Shown one piece after another: positions 53,105 through 62,043 of a stretch of 64,000 nt of DNA. The stretch is from Caulobacter sp. X (GTDB lineage: Bacteria > Pseudomonadota > Alphaproteobacteria > Caulobacterales > Caulobacteraceae), in assembly GCF_002742635.1 (NCBI RefSeq), contig NZ_PEGF01000001.1, positions 2,294,001 through 2,358,000 on the forward strand. Reading direction: 5' to 3'. The translations under genes were made by a program, and so were the position numbers. The notes under the pieces are model-generated. The model was given only the letters and a program-made list of their open reading frames with translations. It ran no database searches and was not told the origin of the DNA. Numbering within the stretch: position 1 is the first letter of the stretch; each line of letters begins with the position of its first letter.

Positions 53105-56100
53105 TTACAGCACGAAGTCCGAGGCGCTCAGAGACGAGACGCCTAGCACCTTTATGTTGAAGTCCGCCACGCCGTCGCCGTTCGTGTCGCCCTGGACCAC
53201 CACGCCGTCCGACACCGCTTCATACCGCAGCTGTCCCTGGCGGCTGGTGAAGCCGCCGGTCCCCAGGAAGGTGAAAGCGTCGTCGCCGCCGGAGCCACTT
53301 ATGACGGCGTCGATCAGCGAGACGTCGATCTTGTCCTGGCCGCTGACGAAATCGACGATCACGTCGCCGACCGCCTCCTGAGTCGACCAGTAGGCGAACT
53401 TGTCCGCGCCACCCCCGCCGCTCAGGGTGTCAGCGCCCAAGCCGCTGAAGATGTAATCCGCGGAGGCCGACCCGATGAACGTGTCGTCGCCGCCTTGCAG
53501 GGAGAAGTAATAGACGTTGGAAACGGTGACATTGGTCAGGTCGAAGGTGTTGACGCCATCGCCGCCGAACACCTTCACGCCATAACCCGAAGTGCCCGTC
53601 CAGGCGATGGCTTCGATGCCATCGAAGGCGCTGACGGAGATGGCCGCGATGCTCATCATGGTGTCATATCCGGCGCCGCCATGAACCACATCGGCGACAT
53701 CCTCCGCGCCGAACAGGAAGTGGTCGTCGCCATCGCCGCCAAAGAGCTCATCGACGCCGGCGCCGCCGACAATCGTGTCAGCCCCCGCCGAGCCGTGGAT
53801 CACGTCCTCGCCTGCGCCGCCGTCGATGTAGTGGATGTTCTTGAGGACGATGCTGCTCATGTCGATGAAATCACCGCCCGTCGTGCCGACGATGTTCACC
53901 AAGGAAATCGTCGAGCCCTGGACCTCCTCGATCCCATCGAAGTTGAAGAGGATGTTCACATTGCCGCCGCCGCCGTAGACAATCTTGTCGTAGCCGTCGC
54001 CGCCGTGGATCTCGTCCACCCCGTTGTTGAACGACACCCGGATGATATCGTCGCCGCCGGCGGTGTAGATGAAATCGTCGCCCGTTCCGCCGTCGACGAC
54101 ATCGGCGCCGTCCGTGCCCCAGAAGAAGTCGGCGCCGCCGTTCAGGTTGAATTGCGTGATGCCGGAGACGACCAGGACGTTCCGGAGGTCGATGGTGTCG
54201 GCCAGGTTCGAGCTGGCGAACGAGACGCCGGAGAAGCCGCCCGAAGAGATTTCCAGGATGCCGGTCATCGAAGCCACCTCGATGACGGCGTTCGCGGCCG
54301 CGGCGACCAGCTTGTTCCAGCCCCCGCCGCCATCCACCGTGTCGAACTGACCATTGGGGCCCGTATAGGTGAAGGTGTCGTCGCCGTACCCGCCGTTCAG
54401 GATGTCCGCGCCGGGCCCGCCATAGATGACGTCGTTGCCATCGGTGCCGGTGATGTTGTCGCCGACGAGACCGCCGCTGATCTGGGCGATCCCCTCCAGC
54501 TGGTAAGACGTGAAGTCGAAGGTCCAGGCCAACCCCGTGAACTGCGGCCCGATCTGCACATTGGCGAAGCCGCCGCCGCTGATCTTCTCGACGCCGGAGA
54601 TGCTGGACCAGGCGATGAGCGTGGCGCCGTTGCTGCGGATTTCGTCGAAGCCATCGCCGCCGTTGTAGACGTCGTAGCCCGTGCCGGACGACATCAGCAT
54701 GACGTCGTCCCCCGCGCCGCCGTTCAGCGTGTCGACGTCCGCGCCGCCGTCCAGGATGTCGGCGCCATCCCCGCCGTTCAGGGTGTCGGCCCCGGCGTCG
54801 CCGTAGAGCCTGTCGCCGCCCTGGCCGCCATTCAAGGTGTCGACGCCGTCCCCGCCCCGGATCGTGTCGTCGCCCGCCGTCCCGGTGATGACATCGTTGC
54901 CGGCCAGGCCGTTGAGGACAACCGAGCCGAGGAGGGTCTTGCCGGTGAAGTCCAGATTGTCGGCGGCGCTGGTGCCGCCGACGGTGAAGTTGCTGAAGGC
55001 GCCGCTGGAGAAGACCTCGATCCCGTTCATGCCGGTGACGCCAATGACGGTGTTGTTGGCCGTGGCCTGGACGGTGTCCACGCCCGCGCCGCCGTCGAAA
55101 TTGTCGGCGTAGGCGGACGCGTCGGTGGCGACCAGGAAGGTGTCGTCGCCCGCGCCGCCGTACAGGGTGTCGGCGCCCGTCCCGCCATCGATCACGTCAT
55201 TGCCGTCCAGGCCATAGATCGTGTCATTGCCCGTCCCGCCGTTGATGACGTCGGCGTTGTTGGTGCCGGTGATCACGTCGTCGCCGGCGCCGGCGTTGAT
55301 CGCCATGCCATTGAGCTGGACGCCGAGGAAATTGAGATTGTCCGCCCCCGAGCTGCCGGCGATGGTCACGCCGGTGAAGCCGTTGGCCGAGATCGACTCG
55401 ACGCCCGACAGGCTGGCGAAGCTGATGGCGACGTTGTTGGCGGTGGCGCGGATCTCGTCGAAGCCCGCGCCGCCGTCGAAGGTGTCCGAGCCGGCGCCGA
55501 GGCCGATGAGGAAGACGTCGTCGCCATTGCCGCCGTACAGGAGGTCGTTGCCGGCGCCGCCGATCAGCGTGTCGGCGCCGTCGCCGCCCTCGAGGTTGTC
55601 GAGCGCGTCGCCGCCGTCGAGCGTGTCGTTTCCGGCTTGGCCGCGGATCCAGTCCTCGCCCGCCTCGCCCTTGATGCTGTCATCGCTGGCCGAGCCGAAA
55701 AGCCAGTCGTTGCCCGCCCCTCCGGTGATGGTGACGGTTCCGACGAAGATGTAGCCGCCGAAGTCCAGGTTGTCGGCGCCGCTGGTGCCAGGCAGGGTCA
55801 CGTTGGCGAAGCCGCCGCTGGAGATAACCTCGACGGCGCGCAGCATGCTGAAGCTGAAGATCGTGTTATCGGCGCTGGCCTGGACGGTGTCGTAGCCGGC
55901 GTCGCCCTCGACCCAGTCCGTGCCCGAGCCGACGCCCATCAGGAACAGGTCGTCGCCATTGCCGCCCGACAGGCTGTCGTTGCCGGCGCCGCCGATCAGG
56001 GTGTCATTGCCGTCGCCGCCGCTGAGGCTGTCGATGTCGGCCCCGCCGTCGAGGATGTCGTTCCCCGCGCCGCCCCGCAGGTCATCGGCGCCCGCCTCGC

Positions 56101-58432
56101 CCTTGATATTGTCGGCGCCGGCCGTCCCGTAGACCACGTCATTGCCCGCGCCCATGCTGATGGTCGGCGTCCACGGGATGGTCACGTTGGTGAAGTCCAG
56201 CGTATCGGCGGCGCTGGTGCCGGCGATGTTGACGTTGATGAAGCCGTTCAGCGCGAAGGCCTCGATTCCCGTCATCGCCTTGAGGGTGATGGTGACATTG
56301 TCGGACGAGGCCTTGATCGTGTCGTAGCCCGCGCCGCCGTCGAAGGTGTCGCTGCCCTCGCCGGTCGCGACATAGAAGGTGTCATTGCCGCCGGCGCCGG
56401 CCAGGATGTCGTCGCCCGCGCCGCCGATGATCACGTCGTCGCCGGCGCCGCCCGTCAGGGTGTCGTTTCCGGCCAGGCCATCCAGCTGCCAGTCCTGCAC
56501 GTCGGTCGCGGTGACCGTGTAGGTGTTGGCCGCCGTCGTGCCGGTCCAGTAGCTGTCGATCTTGTCGATCAGGGTGATGACGAAGTCGGCGCTGCTCGTC
56601 AGCAGGCCGTCGCTGGCCTGGGCGGTGATGGTGTGGCTGGACTGGATGTCGTGGTCCAGCAAGGACCCGTTCAGCACGGTGACCACGCCGGTCGTGGCGT
56701 TGATCGCGAACCGGCCGCCGGCGTTGTTGGTCAGGCTGTAGGTCACCGTCCCGCCGTGCGGATCCGGCGCGGAGACGGTCAGGCCGGTGGCGGCGCCGTT
56801 GTTGGCCGCCTCGATCACGGTGGTGGCGGCCGGATTGGCGTCGAAGGGCGTCACGGGCGCGGCGTTCAGCACGCCGATGGTGAAGGCCGCCGTGGCGCTC
56901 TCCGCGCCGCTGGCGGCCCGGACGACGATCTGGTGCGAGGTCGCCGCCTCGAAGTTCAGCAGGGTGGCGTTGGCGACCGTGACCACGCCCGTCGTGGCGT
57001 TGATCGCGAAGCGCCCGCCGGCGTCATCCAGCAGGCTGTAGACCAGCGGCCCGCCGTTGATGTCGGGCGCCGAGATCGACAGGCCCTGGACGGCGTCGCC
57101 GTTCACCGCCCCTTCCGAGATGGTGTTGGCGGCGCTGTTGTCGTCCTGCGGCGCGCCATTGGCGACATTGGCGACGGCGATCGTGAAGGTCTGGCTGCTG
57201 AAGGCCCCCTGGCCGTCGGTGGCCCGGACCGTGATCTGGTGCGACGACGCGGCCTCGAAGTTGAGCTTGGAGCCGTCGGCCACGGTGACCACGCCGGTCG
57301 CCGCGTCGATCGCGAAGCGCCCGCCGGCGTCGTCGGACAGGCTGTAGCTGACCGTTCCGGTCTTGGGCTCCGCGGCCGAGGCGGTGATCCCGACGAGGGC
57401 GCCGTTGGCGGCGTCTTCCGAGACCAGGTTGGCGGTCGTGTCGGCGTCGCTCGGGACGGAGGGCGGGACGTTGGCCACATCGATCGTGAAGCTGGCGTCG
57501 GCCGCGCCCTCTCCATCGCTCGCCCGCACGGTGATCTGGTGCGAGCTCGCCGCGTCGAAGTCGATCAGGCTGGCGTCGGCCACCGTGACCACGCCGGTCG
57601 CCGCGTTGATCGCGAAGCGTCCGCCCGCGTCGTCGACCAGGCTATAGGTCACCCCGCCGTTCGGATCGGCCGCGGTGATCGTCAGACCCGACACGATCGT
57701 CCCGTTGGCGGCGGCCTCGGAGATCGTATTGGCGGCCGCCTCGCCATCCGCCGGCGCGCCGACCGCGACATTGGCCACCTGGATCGTGAAGCTGGCCGAG
57801 GCGACGGCGGTTCCGTCGCTGACCTGGGCCGTGATCTGGTGCGAGGTCGCGGTCTCGAAGTTCAGCTTCGAGCCGTCGGCCACGGTGACGACGCCGGTGG
57901 CGGCGTCGATGGCGAACCGGCCGCCGGCGTCGTCCAGCAACGACCAGGTCAGGGTCTGGCCGGCGTCGGGATCGGTCGAGGCCAAGGTCAGGCCCGCCAC
58001 CACGGTCCCGGCGGCCGCGCCCTCGGACACCGTGTTGGCCGCCGCGTCGCCATCGGCCGGCGCCGTCGGGGCGGTGTTGGGCGCGGGAAGGTCGATGACG
58101 GTCGAGCCGAACTTCAGATGCTCGACGTCGATCAGGGTGTCGGTCCCGTCGGGGCCGGTGATCGTGGCCGAATGGCTGTCGCCGCTCCAGACATAGTCGC
58201 CGGCCGCGCCCGAAAACGCCGCCGTGTCGTCGCCCGCGCCGCCATCCAGGATGTCGTTCCCCGCCCCGCCGTTCAGCAGGTCGTTGTCGTCCTGGCCGTT
58301 CAGAGTGTCGTCGCCCTGGCCGCCCGACAGGTCGTCATCGCCCGCCCCGCCATTGACCAGATCGACCAGGTCCGGCGCGCCTTCGTCGCCGGCATAGGTG
58401 TCGTCGCCCGCGCTGAGAGTCTTCACGTACAT
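53105..58432 (-). CDS. Giant secreted RTX/cadherin-repeat protein
   Basis: 1775 residues. Layout: RTX nonapeptide repeats at 15-70; five cadherin-like domains of ~100 residues at 122-623, each with ENT-like SEGA and the core DDAGGRFAINAATGVVTVA; eight mixed modules at about 650-1665, each pairing GGxGxD repeats with a spacer such as GIE-x-x-x-x-x-GF; and a serralysin-type C-terminal domain (1660-1775, ADKFAYWSTQ, VIVDFVSGQDKIDVSLIDAV). Such C-termini are exported by type I secretion, and the GGxGxD repeats bind calcium. No secretion genes are adjacent. The likely role is an adhesin or surface protein; no enzymatic domain is seen. Confidence 0.93.
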   Translation of the reverse strand: MYVKTLSAGDDTYAGDEGAPDLVDLVNGGAGDDDLSGGQGDDTLNGQDDNDLLNGGAGNDILDGGAGDDTAAFSGAAGDYVWSGDSHSATITGPDGTDTLIDVEHLKFGSTVIDLPAPNTAPTAPADGDAAANTVSEGAAAGTVVAGLTLASTDPDAGQTLTWSLLDDAGGRFAIDAATGVVTVADGSKLNFETATSHQITAQVSDGTAVASASFTIQVANVAVGAPADGEAAANTISEAAANGTIVSGLTITAADPNGGVTYSLVDDAGGRFAINAATGVVTVADASLIDFDAASSHQITVRASDGEGAADASFTIDVANVPPSVPSDADTTANLVSEDAANGALVGITASAAEPKTGTVSYSLSDDAGGRFAIDAATGVVTVADGSKLNFEAASSHQITVRATDGQGAFSSQTFTIAVANVANGAPQDDNSAANTISEGAVNGDAVQGLSISAPDINGGPLVYSLLDDAGGRFAINATTGVVTVANATLLNFEAATSHQIVVRAASGAESATAAFTIGVLNAAPVTPFDANPAATTVIEAANNGAATGLTVSAPDPHGGTVTYSLTNNAGGRFAINATTGVVTVLNGSLLDHDIQSSHTITAQASDGLLTSSADFVITLIDKIDSYWTGTTAANTYTVTATDVQDWQLDGLAGNDTLTGGAGDDVIIGGAGDDILAGAGGNDTFYVATGEGSDTFDGGAGYDTIKASSDNVTITLKAMTGIEAFALNGFINVNIAGTSAADTLDFTNVTIPWTPTISMGAGNDVVYGTAGADNIKGEAGADDLRGGAGNDILDGGADIDSLSGGDGNDTLIGGAGNDSLSGGNGDDLFLMGVGSGTDWVEGDAGYDTVQASADNTIFSFSMLRAVEVISSGGFANVTLPGTSGADNLDFGGYIFVGTVTITGGAGNDWLFGSASDDSIKGEAGEDWIRGQAGNDTLDGGDALDNLEGGDGADTLIGGAGNDLLYGGNGDDVFLIGLGAGSDTFDGGAGFDEIRATANNVAISFASLSGVESISANGFTGVTIAGSSGADNLNFLGVQLNGMAINAGAGDDVITGTNNADVINGGTGNDTIYGLDGNDVIDGGTGADTLYGGAGDDTFLVATDASAYADNFDGGAGVDTVQATANNTVIGVTGMNGIEVFSSGAFSNFTVGGTSAADNLDFTGKTLLGSVVLNGLAGNDVITGTAGDDTIRGGDGVDTLNGGQGGDRLYGDAGADTLNGGDGADILDGGADVDTLNGGAGDDVMLMSSGTGYDVYNGGDGFDEIRSNGATLIAWSSISGVEKISGGGFANVQIGPQFTGLAWTFDFTSYQLEGIAQISGGLVGDNITGTDGNDVIYGGPGADILNGGYGDDTFTYTGPNGQFDTVDGGGGWNKLVAAAANAVIEVASMTGILEISSGGFSGVSFASSNLADTIDLRNVLVVSGITQFNLNGGADFFWGTDGADVVDGGTGDDFIYTAGGDDIIRVSFNNGVDEIHGGDGYDKIVYGGGGNVNILFNFDGIEEVQGSTISLVNIVGTTGGDFIDMSSIVLKNIHYIDGGAGEDVIHGSAGADTIVGGAGVDELFGGDGDDHFLFGAEDVADVVHGGAGYDTMMSIAAISVSAFDGIEAIAWTGTSGYGVKVFGGDGVNTFDLTNVTVSNVYYFSLQGGDDTFIGSASADYIFSGLGADTLSGGGGADKFAYWSTQEAVGDVIVDFVSGQDKIDVSLIDAVISGSGGDDAFTFLGTGGFTSRQGQLRYEAVSDGVVVQGDTNGDGVADFNIKVLGVSSLSASDFVL
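53438..56485 (-). repeat. Eight RTX-plus-spacer modules
   Basis: Within the giant protein, eight modules recur at spacings of 105-145 residues, located by their GIE-like element near residues 722, 868, 1011, 1139, 1281, 1392, 1501 and 1606. Each pairs two to five GGxGxD nonapeptides with a 45-60-residue stretch containing a GF/GY turn and an AADNLDF-like end. They diverge towards the C-terminus, where the spacers become shorter. Confidence 0.85.
56564..58069 (-). repeat. Five tandem cadherin-like domains
   Basis: Residues 122-222, 223-322, 323-423, 424-523 and 524-623 repeat with a period of almost exactly 100 residues (300 bp). Each starts with a Pro/Asp-rich linker and AANT-x-SE, continues with a YSL strand and GGRFAI-x-A-x-TGVVTVA, and ends in SHQI-x-VRA or TAQ and a DF-x-I-strand. 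The first four are more alike than the fifth. Confidence 0.9.
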
Positions 58433-58782
58433 GACCGCACTTCCCTGCTGACGGGCGCACGCCCGGAGGTTGAGAAGTCGAGCTACGCATAGGGAAACCA
58501 GGGCGCCTAGATTTGGCCGTAATCTACCTAGGATTTATCTGTGGATAGTAATCTTCCCTACGTAGAGCGTAAGGTTAACAACCTTGGCGAGCGAGACATG
58601 CGCGGCCGGCAAGTCCTGGAAAGATTTGGCCTATCAGGGTGAACGGCTGGCGCCTTGCCGCCGTCCCAGCTACCGCGCCGCCGGCCGCGTGGCCCGAGAC
58701 AGCCGGTCCCGCTCGCTCGACGACCTAGGCGTCAAGGCGAACTCGCCGGTCGGCGCCGGCAATTCCAGAAAGAAGGAGAGAG
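58433..58782. other. 350-bp intergenic region between the RTX gene and tRNA-Thr
   Basis: No convincing gene. The part adjoining the RTX gene (58490-58590) is AT-richer than average and contains an inverted repeat (58482-58568) and several TACCTAGG and TATCTGTGGATAG-like motifs, as expected for a regulated promoter on the minus strand. The part nearer the tRNA is GC-rich and contains no clear signal; a plus-strand frame at 58584-58799 ends inside the tRNA and is not credible. Confidence 0.5.
58482..58568. promoter_or_regulatory. Widely spaced inverted repeat upstream of the RTX gene
   Basis: GCTACGCATAGGGAA (58482-58496) faces TTCCCTACGTAGAGC (58554-58568). Apart from two or three shifted bases in the middle the arms are complementary, separated by 57 bp. 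TTCCCT also occurs at 58441. Two binding sites able to loop DNA, or one site per divergent half, are possible. Confidence 0.4.
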
Positions 58783-58858
58783 TGGTGCCGCCTAGGTGAC
58801 TCGAACACCTGACCTACGCATTACGAATGCGCCGCTCTACCGGCTGAGCTAAGGCGGC
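58783..58858 (-). tRNA. tRNA-Thr (anticodon CGT)
   Basis: A complete 76-base cloverleaf on the minus strand. The acceptor stem pairs GCCGCCT with AGGCGGC; the D arm is AGCTCAGCCGGTAGAGC; the anticodon stem-loop is GCGCA-TTCGTAA-TGCGT with CGT reading ACG codons for Thr; the T arm contains GTTCGAGTC. The 3' CCA is encoded. It stands between the RTX gene and hemY on the same strand as both. Confidence 0.95.
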
Positions 58859-58899
58859 CCACGGACGCTTCGGGAGCGATCCCGGAGCGGAGGGAGCGC

Positions 58900-60435
58900 C
58901 TATTTAGCGGGGCGCGAGCCGCTTGCCAAGCGCCGTCTTGCACCAGAATTGCGACGAGGCGCGGGAGCCGGTTCCGGCGGGTCCGGAAGCGGCGGCGCAT
59001 CGAACACGCCGGGATCGTCCGGAATGGGCAACAGGGCGCCGCCGGTCTCGGCCGCGCGGATGAACGGCGTTGATTCGACATAGGCCGACGGAATCTCGGG
59101 CAAATCGCTCATCGTGCGCTCGCGACGCTCGTGGCGCGGATGAATCAGCTGGCCGGTCTCGGCGTAGCTGACCGCCAGGCGCGCCCAGTCCTCGCGCTGA
59201 TAGGCGAAGGCGCGGCCCTCGGGGTCGAGGTCGGACCAGTCGGGCTCGCGCGGAGCGTCGATGCCGCGCGCGATCCAGGCGCGGGCCTCGTCGGGCTGGC
59301 CGTTGGCGGCGGCGACGCGGGCCATGAGGCCGGCGAAACGCGCGGTCGGGGCCTCGTCGTCCAGCAGGCGGGCCGCGGCGCGGGCGGCGATCGGGTCGCC
59401 GCCGATCAGGGCCGCCTCGACGCGCAGGATCAGGCTCTCGCGAACCTCGGGACGCAGGGCGGCCAGGGCGGCCAGGCGCTGGGCCCGGGCCTTGGGCGTC
59501 TCGTTGGTCTTCAGGTCGCGATAGGCCAGCCACAGGGCCGGGTGCGGCTGGGCCTTCCAGGCGGTCTCGATCAACTGGCCGGCCTTGGCCGTCTTGCCGT
59601 CGTCGGCCAGCAGGCGGGTGGCCATGATCACGCCCGGCGCGAAGTCGGGCTTCAGCTTCACCGACTGGTTGGCGAAATCGAGCGCCTGGGCGCGGATCTT
59701 CGGGTCCGGCGAGTCCTCGAGGCTGGCGGCCGAGGCGGCCAGCAGGGCGGCGCGGCTGCGCTCGGCCACGGCCGGGGAGACGATCTTGCGGTCCAGGGCG
59801 CCCTGGACCAGTTGCAGGGCCGCGGCCCAGTCGCCAGCCTCCAGCCGCGCTTCCAGCAGGGCGCGCCAGGCCCAGCGGGCGGTGCGGGCCAGGCCATAGG
59901 CGGTCTCGGCGTAGCGCAGGGCCGCCTGCTTGTCGCCGTCGGCCAGGGCCGCCTGCATCAGGCCGCGCAGGCCCGCCAGCCGCATCTCGGGAAAGCCCAG
60001 CATGGCGTTGTAGGCGCTGGCGGCCGCGCCGCGATCCCCCGCCGCCTCGGCGGCCTGGGCGGCCAGGACGCGGACCAGGCCGGGCGCGTCCTCGGCCAGT
60101 TCGGCGGACTTCTGAGCCAAACGGCGAGCCTCGGAGCCATCGCCGGCCGCGACCGCGAGGAAGCCGCGCGTCAGGGCCTCGATCGCCTGCTTGCGCTTGG
60201 CCTCGGCGCGGGCGCGGGCGGCGCGGCGCGGCGCCTCGACGATCCAGATCACGCCGCGCCACAGCACGGTGAACAGCAGGGCCGAGAACAGGGTCAGCAG
60301 GGCGGCGGCGGCGGCCGTCATCTCGATTCGCCAGCCCATCCACTCCAGCGAGGCGCGGCCCGGCTCGCCGGTCAGGGCCAGCACGCTGACCGCCACGGCG
60401 GCCACCAGGAAAAGGGCGAAGACGACGCGGGTCAT
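58900..60435 (-). CDS. hemY: HemY-domain TPR membrane protein
   Basis: 511 residues from the ATG at 60435, overlapping the mic60 stop (ATGA). Two N-terminal transmembrane segments (about 4-22 and 38-60) contain the HemY domain signature (RVVFALFLVAAVAVSVLAL, MTAAAAALLTLFSALLFTVL). A long tetratricopeptide-like helical region follows (e.g. ALRYAETAYGLARTARWAWR) and ends in a Pro-rich and basic tail. HemY proteins of this type are co-encoded with hem genes in proteobacteria and are thought to act in haem synthesis or its membrane organisation, not as the oxidase of the same name. Confidence 0.92.
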   Translation of the reverse strand: MTRVVFALFLVAAVAVSVLALTGEPGRASLEWMGWRIEMTAAAAALLTLFSALLFTVLWRGVIWIVEAPRRAARARAEAKRKQAIEALTRGFLAVAAGDGSEARRLAQKSAELAEDAPGLVRVLAAQAAEAAGDRGAAASAYNAMLGFPEMRLAGLRGLMQAALADGDKQAALRYAETAYGLARTARWAWRALLEARLEAGDWAAALQLVQGALDRKIVSPAVAERSRAALLAASAASLEDSPDPKIRAQALDFANQSVKLKPDFAPGVIMATRLLADDGKTAKAGQLIETAWKAQPHPALWLAYRDLKTNETPKARAQRLAALAALRPEVRESLILRVEAALIGGDPIAARAAARLLDDEAPTARFAGLMARVAAANGQPDEARAWIARGIDAPREPDWSDLDPEGRAFAYQREDWARLAVSYAETGQLIHPRHERRERTMSDLPEIPSAYVESTPFIRAAETGGALLPIPDDPGVFDAPPLPDPPEPAPAPRRNSGARRRLASGSRPAK

Positions 60436-61310
60436 GGGGCGGCCTGCGTGATGCGAGCCAGGGCCGCGAGGGCGTCGGCGCGGACCGAGGCCACGTGGCG
60501 GTCGATCTCGACGCGGCGGTTGGCGGCGGCGAACCACGGCGCCAGCACCTCGCGAGCAGGGTCTGGCAGCGCTTCCAGCGCGGCGACCGCGCCCTCGATG
60601 TCGCCCTCGTCCAACAGAACCTGGGCGCGGGCCAGGATCGCATCCGGCGTCGAGCCCTTGATCGAACCGACGTGGCGGATGGAGACGATGCTGGACAGCG
60701 CATAGCGGATGCGCGCGAAGAGGTCGGCGTCGGCGCCCGGATTGCGCGCGGCGCTGGCGGCGCGGCCCGCCAGATTGCCGAACTGGACGGCGAGACCGGC
60801 GCGGGTCGGCGCGCCCAGACGGGCCAGCGGCTCAAGGGCCCGCAGGCTGGGCGAGCCGGGCAGGACGCGTTGCAGGCCGGCGAGCTCCTCCGAGAAGGGC
60901 CGCGAGCTATTGGCCGCCTCGGCCATGGTCGAGACCGCCAGGGCGGCGGCGGCGGCGTCCGCGACGCTCTTTTGGGTCGTCTCCAGGGCGGTCACCCGGC
61001 CATCCAGACGCTCGACGTCGGCGGCGGGCGCGACCGGCGCGGCGACGCTGGTCTCGACGGTCGGAGCCGGAACGGGCGCCAGGCGCTCGGCGATCGGCTT
61101 GGGGCTGGGCGCGGCCGAGATGGGCGCGGTTGGCGTCGACTTGGCCGGGAACAGCGTCGGCCCGAACCAGGCCACGCCGGCGCCCAGGACCGCGCAAAGC
61201 AGGCAGAGGAACAGCCAGACCCAGACGCTGGGGCCCATCACCCTCTTGCGCGCGTACAGCGCCGGATCGCTGGGGGCGACGATTTCAGCGGGATCGGGTG
61301 CGGCGTTCAT
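60432..61310 (-). CDS. Mic60/mitofilin-like inner-membrane protein (COG4223)
   Basis: 292 residues from the ATG at 61310 (a GTG six codons upstream is possible). A cytoplasmic basic N-terminus, one transmembrane segment (about 26-48, VWVWLFLCLLCAVLGAGVAWF), a Pro/Ala-rich linker, a coiled coil (VERLDGRVTALETTQKSVAD) and a C-terminal helical mitofilin-like domain form the usual layout. Alphaproteobacterial Mic60 homologs lie between hemD and hemY, exactly as here, and shape intracytoplasmic membranes in species that have them. In this organism the role is presumed envelope organisation. Confidence 0.88.
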   Translation of the reverse strand: MNAAPDPAEIVAPSDPALYARKRVMGPSVWVWLFLCLLCAVLGAGVAWFGPTLFPAKSTPTAPISAAPSPKPIAERLAPVPAPTVETSVAAPVAPAADVERLDGRVTALETTQKSVADAAAAALAVSTMAEAANSSRPFSEELAGLQRVLPGSPSLRALEPLARLGAPTRAGLAVQFGNLAGRAASAARNPGADADLFARIRYALSSIVSIRHVGSIKGSTPDAILARAQVLLDEGDIEGAVAALEALPDPAREVLAPWFAAANRRVEIDRHVASVRADALAALARITQAAP

Positions 61311-61353
61311 ACGCCATTCGTGCCCCACGCCGCCGCGCCGCGCAACTTTGCGC

Positions 61354-62040
61354 TTAAGCTGTCAGCAGGGAGAGCAGCGCGGTTTCGTCCGGGCGCGGCG
61401 CGCAGGCCACAGAACTCGGGTCGTCCAGCCGCGGAAGCCCAGCCGCGACGGCCTCGGACAGGCACAGCGCCCGCAAGGCGCGGGCCGGTCGGCGATGCAG
61501 GGTTTGAGCCAGACGGCGGGCCGCGCGGGGCGAATGCAGCAGCACGGTCAAAGGCTGATCCAGAAGAGCCAGAGTCGCCTCCGATGGCGTACGCTCGACC
61601 GTCTCGTAAACCGCCACGCCGCGCGCGGCGACGCCGACCTGGTTCAGCGCCGCGACGAGATCGCCCGCCGGCTCTCGCGCGCCCGCCCAGAGGATGGGAC
61701 CGGGCGAAACCTCGCTGATCAGCCGCGCCAGGTCCTCGACGTCGCCGTCGGCGCTGGAGACCTGGGCGAAGCCCGCCTCCCGCGCCGCCGACGCCGTGGC
61801 GCGGCCCACCGTGAAGACGGGCGGACTCCGCGCGTCGGTGAGTCCCGAGAAGGCCTGGACGCCATTGGCGCTGGTGAAGGCCAAGGCCGAAACGCCCCCA
61901 AGGTCGATCGAGGCCGCGATCGGCGCGACCTCCAGCAGGGGGTCAATAATCGACGTGAAACCCAGGGCCGCGACCTTGGCGGCGGTCGCCTCGGCGCCGG
62001 GACGGGCGCGGGTGATCCAGACCGGCGCGCCCTTCGCCAT
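61354..62040 (-). CDS. hemD: Uroporphyrinogen-III synthase
   Basis: 228 residues. HemD sequences are variable, but the two-domain pattern is visible: VWITRARPGAEATAAKVAALGF at the start, ALAFTSANGVQAFSGL, FTVGRATASAAREAGF and HSPRAARRLAQTL. It cyclises hydroxymethylbilane with inversion of ring D, following HemC. The start codon lies three bases beyond the hemC stop, indicating tight coupling. The order hemC-hemD-mic60-hemY fits standard alphaproteobacterial clusters and supports the assignment. Confidence 0.92.
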   Translation of the reverse strand: MAKGAPVWITRARPGAEATAAKVAALGFTSIIDPLLEVAPIAASIDLGGVSALAFTSANGVQAFSGLTDARSPPVFTVGRATASAAREAGFAQVSSADGDVEDLARLISEVSPGPILWAGAREPAGDLVAALNQVGVAARGVAVYETVERTPSEATLALLDQPLTVLLHSPRAARRLAQTLHRRPARALRALCLSEAVAAGLPRLDDPSSVACAPRPDETALLSLLTA

Positions 62041-62043
62041 GCC

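Noticed and set aside
53438-58069. CRISPR-like or satellite repeat
   Set aside because: The periodic DNA is coding, the units are 300-440 bp and diverged at the DNA level, and no short identical repeat-spacer pattern exists.
53495-58492. A 1665-codon open frame antisense to the RTX gene
   Set aside because: It mirrors the RTX gene in the complementary register. Repeated GGxGxD codons in GC-rich DNA leave the opposite strand without stops, the predicted text is low-complexity (Val/Ala/Asp/Gly/Arg), and the RTX product has clear domains.
58584-58799. 71-codon plus-strand frame before tRNA-Thr
   Set aside because: It ends within the tRNA, has poor codon bias and no ribosome site.
58433-58858. 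tRNA-Thr as an integration site for the RTX gene
   Set aside because: No integrase gene is in the window and I did not find a second copy of the tRNA 3' end; the RTX gene uses normal GC-rich codons.
58904-60835. A 643-codon frame across hemY and mic60 in another register
   Set aside because: Arg/Pro-rich low-complexity translation conflicting with two well-supported genes.
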